Assembly: GCA_016716475.1 (NCBI GenBank)
Contig: JADJWG010000001.1
Coordinates: forward strand, 1,426,001 to 1,490,000
Source: Phycisphaerales bacterium
Lineage (GTDB): Bacteria > Planctomycetota > Phycisphaerae > UBA1845 > Fen-1342
Direction: 5' to 3'
Length of the DNA: 64,000 nucleotides
Position numbers and translations under genes: made by a program. Below are positions 1 to 7,876 of this stretch, piece after piece. The notes below the pieces were generated by a model that worked only from the letters and a program-made list of their open reading frames with translations, did no database searches and had not been told where the DNA came from. The first letter of the stretch is position 1. Each line of letters starts with the position of its first letter.

Positions 1-112
1 TGCGCGTTTACGGCCACCGATTATTCACCAGAAACTTGGCGATCCACCCCGGGCGTGCGGACACCCGGCAGCCGATACCATGTGCTCGGCACCCCCACTC
101 AGGAGGTACGGT

Positions 113-994
113 GTGTTGAATTGGATCGGCGCAGCGACGCGCGGGCACACAGGCGCAGCGTTTCTCGGAGTCCTTACCTTCGCACTGACCGTCGCTCCGG
201 TCGGCTGTACTCTTGAGTGGCCATTGATTCCGGGCGACGGCCGCACCACTGTCGGCCTGTTCCTGAACACTGATACCGCCGGCGAACCCCTTGCGGCTGG
301 TCGGGTGGTAAACGGCGACGCGTTCTTCGTATACGGATCACGCACGAGCGCCGGTGGAATTGGGGAAGTCGATGCCATCCTGATCCGGACAGCCGCGGGT
401 CAAGCCGAGATCCACTTTGAATTCGGGCGCCCCGTACGACTGCTCGCTGCGGACGGCAGTTCGGTACGAATCACCTACGCGGAAGCGGAACCGCTGCGCC
501 TGACGGCCTCGGCAGACGTGTTTGACGCGGTCTCCGGCAGCACGGAGACCTTCGCCCTGCAGATTGATCTCACGCGCACGGCCGCGGAGGTGGCCGCCGC
601 GATCGAACGGCAGACCGGCATTTCCATTCCACTACCGGATGTAAGCAGCGGGGTCGCGAAACTGCTGGATCGGAGTCAGGGTGCCGCACTGGCGGTGCTG
701 TTGCTCGTGCCGATCATCGTGCTGAACAGCGTGCTCGTCACGGTACTCGGGCAGGTGTTGAACTCGATGTGGACGGTGGTTTCGACGGCGTTCCGCGCGG
801 TGCTGCTGGTGGCCTTCTCACCATTCATACTGTTCACGGCCTTGCTGGGCCAGGTGGTGACGAACCTGGCCCAACGACCTTTGCTGGAAATCTTCATCGA
901 GTTGCCATCGCGACCCGCGCAGTCGCAGGCGCGCTCAGCACCCGCCGTGCGACAGCGACGCCCGATTGCAGCGCACCTTCCATGTACCCGATGA
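113..994 (+). CDS. Putative lipoprotein with hydrophobic C-terminal region
   Basis: No family recognised. The GTG at 113 is preferred over the ATG at 80 because an AGGAGG box lies at 101-106, six bases upstream. The 293-residue product opens with a signal peptide ending in a lipobox-like APVGC, so it is probably a lipid-anchored envelope protein. The middle is a soluble, probably beta-rich region. Roughly the last third holds long hydrophobic stretches (around codons at 690-880) that could be membrane segments, which is unusual in a lipoprotein. The last 101 bases overlap the 3' end of the convergent amine oxidase gene, so the extreme C-terminus is partly dictated by that gene. Real gene likely; function unknown. 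Confidence 0.6.
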   Translation: MLNWIGAATRGHTGAAFLGVLTFALTVAPVGCTLEWPLIPGDGRTTVGLFLNTDTAGEPLAAGRVVNGDAFFVYGSRTSAGGIGEVDAILIRTAAGQAEIHFEFGRPVRLLAADGSSVRITYAEAEPLRLTASADVFDAVSGSTETFALQIDLTRTAAEVAAAIERQTGISIPLPDVSSGVAKLLDRSQGAALAVLLLVPIIVLNSVLVTVLGQVLNSMWTVVSTAFRAVLLVAFSPFILFTALLGQVVTNLAQRPLLEIFIELPSRPAQSQARSAPAVRQRRPIAAHLPCTR

Positions 995-2411
995 ACTTGT
1001 AGCAGACATGCTCGCCCGCGAAATGCACCGGCCCCAAGCCCGCGTGCAGGATCGGCCCTTGCAAGGTGACCTGGCCCGGCGCCGGGAACGAGTAGCCCGC
1101 CCGGGTCCAAGGATCGGATGGCCAGTCCATGAAGCGCGCTGTCTGTCGCTCGGCCGTGAAGCCGGGATACACTCGTTCCAACTCCTGGGCGTATCGCACG
1201 TCGCGTGTGTCCGTCGGAAATCGACGGCACGCCTCGGCCGCGGCACCGCCCGAAAACGAAACCAGCACGGCCGGACCGGCGGGTCGGGACTGACCGGCGG
1301 TGCCTTCCCATGTCCAGCTAACCGGCCCGTCACCGAAGCTCCACGGTGACAGGCCCGCAGCGCTCCAAAACGGCCGTGCCACCGCCGCGAGATACTTCAC
1401 CGCGACACCCATCTGTGGACGCAACTGGGCCGGCAGAGCGGGCTCAAACCGAATGCGGTCCCAGACACTCGGGGGCACCGCGACGACGACAGCGTCCGCG
1501 GTGAGGCACTCGCCCGAAGCCGCTTCCACGACAACTCCGCGGTCGTCACTGCGAACCGCTGCGACCGGACACTCCAACCGCAGGTGCTCTTCGCCGAGCG
1601 CGGCACGCAGCCGGTGCGCAAGCTGTTGGTTGCCCCCGCGGCACCGGAACGCCTCGCTTTCGGTCCAGTATTTCTCCAGCCCGCCGCCTCGGATGCAAGC
1701 AAGCAGACCAAGCAGACTCTGCCGCACCAGGGGTACGGTGTTGTCGGCTTCGAGTTGCACCTCAAACGCGCGGCGGCACAAAGGCGAAATATCGCGCTGC
1801 GCCGCGAGCCACTCGGCCACACTCTGCTGGTCCAACCGCGCTGCGTCCGTGCTCAACCAGGGACGGTCGGCGTCGATGGGCCGGGCCAGATCCGTAAGCC
1901 GACCCAAGACCGTCTCGAGCTCTTCAAAGACGGCATCCACTTCTGCCGCCGTGAGCCGCCGACCGTTGAGGGTGACCGAAAACTCCAGTTCGTCCTCCTC
2001 CACCGCGAGAAAGTCGAGACCGAAGCGATCGGCATAATCGAGCCACTGCGGATGGTTCGCGCCAATCAGCTCGGCACCGCCCTCGGCCGTTTTCCCCGGA
2101 ACCAGGTCGCCGAAGCTGAGCACGCGGCCACCAACACGCCGGCGGGCTTCGAGGACGACAACCTCACAACCCGCCTGCCGCAGCTCGTAAGCGGCGGCCA
2201 GACCAGCGAATCCGGCGCCGATGATAATGATGCGGCGATCGGCGCTGCCCGGCTGGGCGGCTGGCCCGCGCGGCGGCACGGTACACCCGGGCAGGCGGCC
2301 CAGCAGGACCGTGGCCGAAACAGCCCCGGCTCCAGCGAGGAAGTCCCGGCGGGACAGGCGCTGGGAGGCATTGCGCCGCTGCCACCAGCGCGCAAACAAA
2401 GAAACTGCCAT
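894..2411 (-). CDS. Flavin monoamine oxidase family protein (Tat-exported, probable lipoprotein)
   Basis: FAD-dependent amine oxidase family, which oxidises amines or amino acids to imines with release of peroxide; the substrate cannot be told from sequence. The 505-residue product starts at the ATG at 2411, preceded by a TAGGAG box. A twin-arginine signal (SRRDFLAGAGA, about residues 20-30) is followed by a lipobox-like LPGC at Cys43, suggesting Tat export and lipid anchoring. The dinucleotide-binding motif GAGFAG is at residues 65-70, with the acidic end of the beta-alpha-beta fold (VVVLEAR) after it. The C-terminal FAD-contact region HFAGEH...GYMEGALQSG is present. It is divergent from the arsR operon and convergent with the upstream lipoprotein. 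Confidence 0.88.
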   Translation of the reverse strand: MAVSLFARWWQRRNASQRLSRRDFLAGAGAVSATVLLGRLPGCTVPPRGPAAQPGSADRRIIIIGAGFAGLAAAYELRQAGCEVVVLEARRRVGGRVLSFGDLVPGKTAEGGAELIGANHPQWLDYADRFGLDFLAVEEDELEFSVTLNGRRLTAAEVDAVFEELETVLGRLTDLARPIDADRPWLSTDAARLDQQSVAEWLAAQRDISPLCRRAFEVQLEADNTVPLVRQSLLGLLACIRGGGLEKYWTESEAFRCRGGNQQLAHRLRAALGEEHLRLECPVAAVRSDDRGVVVEAASGECLTADAVVVAVPPSVWDRIRFEPALPAQLRPQMGVAVKYLAAVARPFWSAAGLSPWSFGDGPVSWTWEGTAGQSRPAGPAVLVSFSGGAAAEACRRFPTDTRDVRYAQELERVYPGFTAERQTARFMDWPSDPWTRAGYSFPAPGQVTLQGPILHAGLGPVHFAGEHVCYKFIGYMEGALQSGVAVARRVLSAPATARVAMATR

Positions 2412-2521
2412 GTGTCCGACTCCTACGTCAACATCCGACCGCCGCTGAGAGTCACCGTGTTGCGAATCTGTATCGCACGGGCCGGAGTCCCGCCACTCCC
2501 CGACAGAATTCATGCAAGACC

Positions 2522-2550
2522 TTGATAAATGGACCTATTGATGCGATAAT
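2522..2550 (+). promoter_or_regulatory. Sigma70-type promoter of the arsR operon
   Basis: TTGATA at 2522-2527 and GATAAT at 2545-2550 are separated by 17 bases. The predicted transcript start near 2557 lies only about six bases before the arsR ATG, so the message would be almost leaderless. No Shine-Dalgarno sequence is visible before that ATG, which agrees with this. A short imperfect inverted repeat (GATGCG ... CGCATG) flanks the -10 box and could be an operator, but this is weak. Confidence 0.6.
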
Positions 2551-2562
2551 GAACATATACGC

Positions 2563-2895
2563 ATGAACGAATTGACCCTCCATCCGATCGAGCGCTACCA
2601 AGCCCGGGCCCAGGTTGCCAAGGCCTTGGCGCACCCCACTCGCCTATTAATCTTGGATGCGCTCAGCCAGCGCGAGTGCTGCGTATGCGAGCTCACCGCG
2701 TGGCTGCATGTCGATCAGTCCACAGTTTCGAAGCACCTTGCGGTCTTGCGCAACGCCGGCATCGTGGCCGATCGCAAAGAGGGGACCATGACCTTTTATC
2801 GACTTAAAATCTGCTGCCTGCAGGGATTATGGGAATGTATCGAGAACGTGTTGAAGGACAACTTGCGGACCCAGCAGGCCGCGATCAGCGCCTGA
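2563..2895 (+). CDS. arsR: ArsR/SmtB-family metal(loid)-responsive repressor
   Basis: Winged-helix repressor of 110 residues, a normal length for ArsR/SmtB. The recognition helix region VDQSTVSKHLAVLRNAGIV (about residues 50-68) is typical. Three cysteines in ECCVCEL (Cys39, 40, 42) sit where arsenite-sensing ArsR proteins carry their CxC ligand pair. Further cysteines at 84, 85 and 92 could complete a trivalent-arsenic site; this is inferred from the family, not shown. It is the first gene of a six-gene operon with an arsP-like permease and arsE-, arsF- and arsG-like genes, so it probably autoregulates that operon and releases DNA when it binds arsenic(III) or an organoarsenical. Confidence 0.88.
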   Translation: MNELTLHPIERYQARAQVAKALAHPTRLLILDALSQRECCVCELTAWLHVDQSTVSKHLAVLRNAGIVADRKEGTMTFYRLKICCLQGLWECIENVLKDNLRTQQAAISA

Positions 2896-2942
2896 CCGTC
2901 CAGTTCGTCTCCTTTTTTAGCTCCATCCATGGCCTTTTTGCC

Positions 2943-4310
2943 ATGAAGACGTGGAGCTCAAGTGCCCGGACGACTGCCATTTTCCTGCTGATGCTGACGG
3001 TCTTTCTGCTGGCTTTTTTTCTGCCTTTTGCCCAGCTCCCAACGACTGGTGCCCTTCCATCCGCGTCGCGCGAAGCACTCCTGATGCTGCAGGACTACGC
3101 CCAGCATCACGTCATCCTCTGTCTCATCCCCGCGCTGTTCATTGCCGGCGCCATCGCATGCTTCGTCTCGCAGGCCGCGGTGATTAAGTACTTCGGCGCC
3201 AGGGCACACAAGGCCGTCGCCTACTCGGTAGCCGCGGTCTCGGGGACTATCCTGGCGGCCTGTTCATGCACGATCCTGCCGTTGTTCGCAGGGATCTACA
3301 AGCGTGGGGCGGGTCTTGGACCGGCCACGGCGTTCCTGTATTCCGGACCAGCGATCAACGTACTGGCGATCATCCTGACGGCGCGCGTCCTGGGGTGGGA
3401 GTTGGGGCTGGCACGCGCCATCGGGGCGGTCGTGTTCGCCGTCGCGATCGGCCTCGCGATGCATCTGATCTATCGCAAGGAGGAGGCCGCACGCTCAAGC
3501 GCAGGCAAACTCGCCCTGCCGGACGATGAGAAAGGCCGGTCGCTCGGACTGACGGCACTCTATTTCGCAGCGCTGATCGGTGTGCTGGTCTTCGCCAACT
3601 GGGCTCGACCAAGCGAGTACACCTTCACCACGATCGCCGGGGACAAAATCCAAGCGGTCGTGGTGGCAGTGCCAGAGCCGGGTACGGACCACGCACCACA
3701 CTGGCGACTGACCTTGACGGCGGGAGCGACTGTGGGCGAGGAATTGCTCCTGCCGCAGCGTGAGGTGGCTAGTTTCACACCGGTTCCCAGTGTGATGGCG
3801 ACGCTCTGGCGGGTGAAGTGGGTACTGACGGGGCTGTGCCTGCTCGGGGTGGTCGTGATGAATGCCCTCTGGTTTACGCGCACCGAACTGCATGAGTGGT
3901 TCGCGAGCACGTGGTCGTTCGCGAAGCTGATTCTGCCGCTGCTGTTCGTGGGCGTGCTGGTAGCGGGACTGCTGCTGGGGCGGCCCGGGCATCCGGCGTT
4001 GATCCCCGAGAGCTGGATCGCCGGACTGCTGGGCGGTAATGGCCTGGGTGCCAATCTGTTCGCTGCGGTGGCCGGTGCCCTCATGTATTTCGCCACACTG
4101 ACCGAAGTGCCGATCATCGAGGGGCTGCTGGGGGCAGGCATGGGGCGCGGACCGGCGCTCGCGCTGTTACTCGCGGGACCGGCGTTATCGCTGCCGAACA
4201 TGCTCGTCATCCGCTCGGTCATGGGAACGCAGAAGACCGTCGTTTACGTCGTCCTGGTCGTGGTGCTCTCCACGACGGCTGGACTGATCTATGGTTCGTA
4301 CGCTGCCTGA
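2943..4310 (+). CDS. ArsP-like permease (PF03773 family)
   Basis: Polytopic inner-membrane permease of 455 residues in the DUF318/ArsP family, whose studied members export trivalent organoarsenicals or metals. The start at 2943 gives a short basic N-terminus followed at once by the first hydrophobic segment; there is no convincing ribosome-binding site. The family signature AACSCTILPLFAGIYKRGAG, followed by a GPAINVLA motif, lies in the first half, and a matching TEVPIIEGLL ... GPALSLPNM motif in the second. The two bundles are separated by a soluble insert of about 100 residues (codons near 3610-3800). The gene is 47 bases after arsR and 13 bases before the thioredoxin-like gene. Metal export (as in SO_0444-type relatives) is the main alternative substrate class. 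Confidence 0.85.
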   Translation: MKTWSSSARTTAIFLLMLTVFLLAFFLPFAQLPTTGALPSASREALLMLQDYAQHHVILCLIPALFIAGAIACFVSQAAVIKYFGARAHKAVAYSVAAVSGTILAACSCTILPLFAGIYKRGAGLGPATAFLYSGPAINVLAIILTARVLGWELGLARAIGAVVFAVAIGLAMHLIYRKEEAARSSAGKLALPDDEKGRSLGLTALYFAALIGVLVFANWARPSEYTFTTIAGDKIQAVVVAVPEPGTDHAPHWRLTLTAGATVGEELLLPQREVASFTPVPSVMATLWRVKWVLTGLCLLGVVVMNALWFTRTELHEWFASTWSFAKLILPLLFVGVLVAGLLLGRPGHPALIPESWIAGLLGGNGLGANLFAAVAGALMYFATLTEVPIIEGLLGAGMGRGPALALLLAGPALSLPNMLVIRSVMGTQKTVVYVVLVVVLSTTAGLIYGSYAA

Positions 4311-4323
4311 GGAGCACACCGAC

Positions 4324-4560
4324 ATGAAAATCGTAGTCCTTGGAACCGGTTGTCCGAAGTGCCACGCGCTGGCCGACGCTGCGAAGAAGGTCGCCGACCA
4401 ATTGGGGATCGCCTACACGCTCGAGCGCGTAACTGATATCGGCAAGATCACCGATTACGGCGTCATGATGACGCCCGCACTCGTGATCGACGGCAAGGTG
4501 AAAGTCGTCGGCAAGGTGCCGAGCGAGTCGGAGTTAAGCCAGCTACTACAGAAGTCCTGA
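4324..4560 (+). CDS. arsE: ArsE-like small thioredoxin (TM0996/MTH895 glutaredoxin-like family)
   Basis: A 78-residue thioredoxin-fold protein with redox motif CPKC near the N-terminus (Cys10 and Cys13 by count) and a cis-proline-type MTPAL motif. The ATG at 4324 is preceded by a GGAG box. Small thioredoxins of this family are the ArsE components next to arsF and arsG, where they are thought to supply electrons for reducing aromatic nitro-arsenicals before export. The presence of arsF and arsG two and three genes downstream makes this the likely role. Without that context one would only call it a redox-active disulfide protein. Confidence 0.78.
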   Translation: MKIVVLGTGCPKCHALADAAKKVADQLGIAYTLERVTDIGKITDYGVMMTPALVIDGKVKVVGKVPSESELSQLLQKS

Positions 4561-4619
4561 GACCACGCGGGTGCTCGGGTAGAGCACCGTGTCGCACAGT
4601 CAAGCAAGAGGACAATCCA

Positions 4620-5012
4620 ATGGTATCGAGCGGTTGCCAGGGGCAGGAAGCCGAAGTGTTGGCCTTCACTTGCGCCGGCGCCGCCTACAGCGGGCAGATC
4701 GCCAATCGCGTCGGCGTGCTTCTGGCGCAGGAAGGTGTCGCGAGGTTGTTCTGCACCGCGGCTGTCGCTGCACGGATACCCGATAAGCTGCAACGCGCCG
4801 GTGCCGCGGCCGGTCGTATCGTCATTGATGGCTGCGATGCGCACTGTGCGCGGAAAGTGCTCGAAGCCGCTGACCTTCCCGTCGATCTGCACGTCGATGT
4901 CACGGCACTCGGCCTCGAGAAGCAGCCGGAGAATCCCCATTTTGTACTCCACACCCGGCGCGTCGCGGATCATGCGAGGACTACGCTCTCCGCATCAGCA
5001 AGTAAGCAGTGA
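4620..5012 (+). CDS. DGC-domain putative zinc-binding protein
   Basis: A 130-residue protein matching the DGC (PF08859) pattern: an N-terminal FTCAGAA motif, a central FCTAAVAA segment, and a DGCDAHC motif (the aspartate-glycine-cysteine for which the family is named). The cysteines are proposed to bind zinc or another soft metal. The start is set by an AAGAGG box eight bases upstream. It sits between the arsE-like and arsF-like genes, so a role in handling thiols or arsenic in this operon is plausible, but no biochemical function is established for the family as far as I know. Confidence 0.75.
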   Translation: MVSSGCQGQEAEVLAFTCAGAAYSGQIANRVGVLLAQEGVARLFCTAAVAARIPDKLQRAGAAAGRIVIDGCDAHCARKVLEAADLPVDLHVDVTALGLEKQPENPHFVLHTRRVADHARTTLSASASKQ

Positions 5013-5084
5013 GTGGTGCCTTACGAATGGGATCGCGCGGGGCGGGAAGAGGCAATGAATACAGCAAGCACAGGAGCTAGGAGC

Positions 5085-5633
5085 ATGAACGTGAAGGGCA
5101 TCATCAGTATGGTTCTCGTCGCCTTTGTGGCGGTCAGCGTCGCGTACATGGCATTTCAGGAAACAAGCGCTGCGCCTCAACCACAGGCCCCAGAGGGGAA
5201 TCCCGCAGCAGCCGTGGCCACCGGTCATTCAGGGAGCAGCCCTTCAGAGGCTGCTGAAGCGGGCGGTGACGCGGGCGCTACAGAGGTGGCGGCACCCAGC
5301 AGCAAGGTCATCGCCTACTACCTGCACTGGACGATGCGTTGTCGCACGTGCCTGACGATTGAGAGGCAGGCGGAGGAAGCGCTGCGCACAGCATTCCCGG
5401 ATGCGTTTGCCGACGGTACGCTCGAATGGCGCGCGGTGGACGTGCAGGAGCCGGCCAACGCGCAGCTCGCCCAGAAATACGAGCTCGTCACCAGTTCGCT
5501 CATCCTGGTCCACTTCCGTGACGGGGTCGAGGACGCCTGGGTCAACCTGGAGAAGGTCTGGCAGCTTGTGAGCGACGCCGAGTCTTTCGGCACTTACGTC
5601 GTGGCCGAGACGCGCCACTACCTGGAGTCCTGA
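5085..5633 (+). CDS. arsF: ArsF-family protein (nitrophenyl-arsenical reductase subunit)
   Basis: A 182-residue protein with one N-terminal membrane anchor (about residues 4-23), a low-complexity Ala/Pro/Ser linker, then a thioredoxin-like domain. The pattern YYLHW...CRTC, followed by VDVQEPANAQLAQKYEL and ending in a VVAETRHYL segment, is what I recall of the ArsF family. The start at 5085 is chosen over upstream GTG/ATG codons because AGGAG lies at 5072-5076 and the anchor follows directly. The CxxC suggests electron transfer at the membrane, with the ArsE-like thioredoxin as partner. The next gene, arsG, starts four bases after its stop. Confidence 0.8.
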   Translation: MNVKGIISMVLVAFVAVSVAYMAFQETSAAPQPQAPEGNPAAAVATGHSGSSPSEAAEAGGDAGATEVAAPSSKVIAYYLHWTMRCRTCLTIERQAEEALRTAFPDAFADGTLEWRAVDVQEPANAQLAQKYELVTSSLILVHFRDGVEDAWVNLEKVWQLVSDAESFGTYVVAETRHYLES

Positions 5634-5637
5634 GGCG

Positions 5638-6339
5638 ATGCCCGAATTCCTCGTTGGCGTGGCGGCCGCTGCCTGGATCGGCCTGCTTACCGCGATCAGT
5701 CCCTGTCCGTTGGCAACCAACGTGGCCGCCATCTCGTTCATCGGGCGGCGTGTCGCGAGCCCGCGCGCGGCGCTGGTGACCGGCCTGCTCTACACGGTGG
5801 GGCGCACGGTCGTTTACATCGGCATCGCCGCGGCGCTGGTGTCGGGCTTGCTGGCGGCGCCGGCGGCGTCCGGCTTCCTCCAGAAGTACATGAACAAGAT
5901 ACTCGGCCCGCTGCTGATCCTGCTGGGCATGTTTCTGCTCGGGTTGATCCACTGGCAGAGCCGCGGGTCCGACCTCGGAGCGCGGCTGGGCACGCGCGTC
6001 TCCGGTTGTGGCGTCTGGTCAGGTCTGGCGCTGGGCGTGCTCTTCGCGCTGTCCTTCTGCCCCGCGTCTGCGGCGCTCTACTTCGCCGGACTCGTTCCGC
6101 TGGCGATACAACACGAGTCACGCGTGCTGCTGCCGATGGTCTACGGCGTGACCACCGCGTTGCCGGTGGTCGCATTCGCGATTCTGATCGTGTGCAGCGC
6201 GAGCGCCATGGCACGCCTGTTCAACCAGATTACGGCGTTTGAGCGCTGGGCGCGCCGCGTGACGGGGGTGCTCTTTATTCTGCTCGGCGCGTATTTCACG
6301 CTGGCACATATCTTTCGAGTAATGCCGGCCGGTTGGTGA
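5638..6339 (+). CDS. arsG: ArsG-family efflux permease (DsbD/CcdA-like membrane protein)
   Basis: A 233-residue protein with about six membrane segments, related to the CcdA/DsbD membrane domain. The two half-site motifs SPCPLATN (start of the first helix) and SFCPASAA (second half) each carry a membrane cysteine next to proline, as in CcdA. NCBI-style ArsG proteins of this type are annotated as aromatic arsenical exporters when they follow arsE and arsF, which is the case here. The ATG lies four bases after the arsF stop with a GAGG box. A generic cytochrome-c-biogenesis or disulfide-reductase role is the alternative, less likely in this context. Confidence 0.8.
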   Translation: MPEFLVGVAAAAWIGLLTAISPCPLATNVAAISFIGRRVASPRAALVTGLLYTVGRTVVYIGIAAALVSGLLAAPAASGFLQKYMNKILGPLLILLGMFLLGLIHWQSRGSDLGARLGTRVSGCGVWSGLALGVLFALSFCPASAALYFAGLVPLAIQHESRVLLPMVYGVTTALPVVAFAILIVCSASAMARLFNQITAFERWARRVTGVLFILLGAYFTLAHIFRVMPAGW

Positions 6340-6588
6340 GCGGAGTGGGTCACAGGGGGCTGCGTCGCAGTGCTCGTGCGAAACACGAAAACAGCACGTT
6401 GCCAAGAAAAAAGGCACCTGCTGGGTGTCGCGCGCAACTTCTGTGGCCGCAGACACCAAGCGCGTTCGTGACAGCTAACACACAGGCATTTGACAGGTGT
6501 ATGCACAGGGCGGCGCTTTGACGCGTCATGCGCGGGCTCCTACGTTTCCGCAGCACCCGTGTGTCACGGGCATCACGGAGAACTTCGC

Positions 6589-7771
6589 ATGGCTTTCGCT
6601 TCCGGCGCGGTCACCTGCCGCCGCTTCGCCATTACCGGCCCGTTCCCCGAGTCCTGCGATGACGCGCTGCTGCGCGCTCTGCAGAACCGCACCTTCGGAC
6701 GCGCGCCGGTACAATCCGACGACACGCAGATGGGCTGGATCGGGCCGGGGCACCTCTTTGAAACCGACCTCGCAGCCGAGCGACTGATCTACGGTGACTA
6801 CGTTCATCTGGCGCTGCGCGTGGACACCCTGCGGGCACCGGCCGGTGTCGTGCGGGCCTACGTGCAACTCGAAGAGGAAGCACTGCGCACCGCCTCGGGA
6901 CGCCCCTACCTGAGCAAGGGCGAGCAGCGACAGGCCCGACTCACGGCCCGGGAGCGTGCAACACAGGAAGCCCACAACGGCGACTTCCGCCGCATGCGCA
7001 GCTACCCCGTACTGATCGATGTGGCCCATCGCATGGTGTACCTGGGCACCTCAGGGAACAGTGCGGCCGACCGGTTGATGGCGCTGTTCGGTGATACGTG
7101 TGGGGCGAGTCTTCAGCCGCTGACACCCGAGGAACTGGCCACGCGCTACGCGCAGCGCGCCGGTCGGGCGCGTGCCCTGGAGGGCGTAACCCCCGGCGTG
7201 CTGGTTGAACCGCCGCAGGGCTACGAGGAAAGCGCCGGCGGGTTCCGCGGCGACGTGAATTTCCTGGGCAAGGAGTTTCTGACCTGGCTGTGGGCGCAGG
7301 CCGATGCCAATGACGGCCCGGTGCAATTGCGCTCCGGCGACGACGTCACCGTGCTGTTCGACAAGTTGCTACGGATGAAGTGCGACTTCGGGCTCACTGG
7401 CGTGGATACCATCGCGGCCGATCAGCCAACCACGCTGCCCGAAGCGCGCGGCGCTGGGGATCGGGAAGCAACCCGTGCGTGCCGGACTGGTGCTCGGCAG
7501 CCCTCTGGGCGAGTTCGCGCTGACGCTGACGAGCGATACCTTTGCCATCTCCGGCCTGGTGTTGCCGGAAGACGCGGCCGAACGCGATCCGCGCGTGCGG
7601 TTCGAGCAGCGGTTTGAGTCGGTCACCGACGCCGCCACGCTGCTGGATGCTCTTTTTGAGTTGTTCCTGGAGCAGCGGTTGGGGCAGCGCTGGGATCGTG
7701 AACTGGAGCGGCTGTCGGCGTGGGCGCGGGGGACCAAGAGCCCGCGGACGCCGAAACTGGTAGGGGCCTAA
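6589..7771 (+). pseudogene. rdgC: RdgC-like recombination-associated protein, interrupted by a frameshift
   Basis: RdgC proteins bind double-stranded DNA and limit RecA and replication-restart activity. The ATG at 6589 follows a GGAG box. The first frame carries a QMGWIGPG motif near residue 45, a charged helical segment, and a DVNFLGKEFLTWLW motif, as I recall from RdgC homologues outside the enterics. Around 7441-7454, in a run of alternating G and C, the sense frame slips by one base: reading from 7448 in the next frame gives AALGIGKQPVRAGL and a normal C-terminal domain to 7771. Without the slip the protein would end at 7617 in an arginine-rich nonsense tail. This is either a real disruption or a one-base assembly error. 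The RdgC identity is moderately supported. Confidence 0.62.
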
Positions 7772-7805
7772 GCTCGGCTGCGTACGCCAACGCAGGCGGT
7801 GTACA

Positions 7806-7840
7806 GCCCGCCGGCCCCTGTGAGCCGGGGGCGGTTGGGC
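7806..7840. terminator. Putative hairpin terminator between convergent rdgC and ftsK
   Basis: A GC-rich imperfect hairpin (GCCC-GCCGGCCCC pairing with GGGGGCGG-TT-GGGC) lies between the two convergent stop codons. There is no clear T-run on either strand, so it may act as a barrier rather than a classic intrinsic terminator. Confidence 0.35.
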
Positions 7841-7876
7841 ACGGGTCAGACGAAGCGGGCCGCGGGCCTTTCCTGA

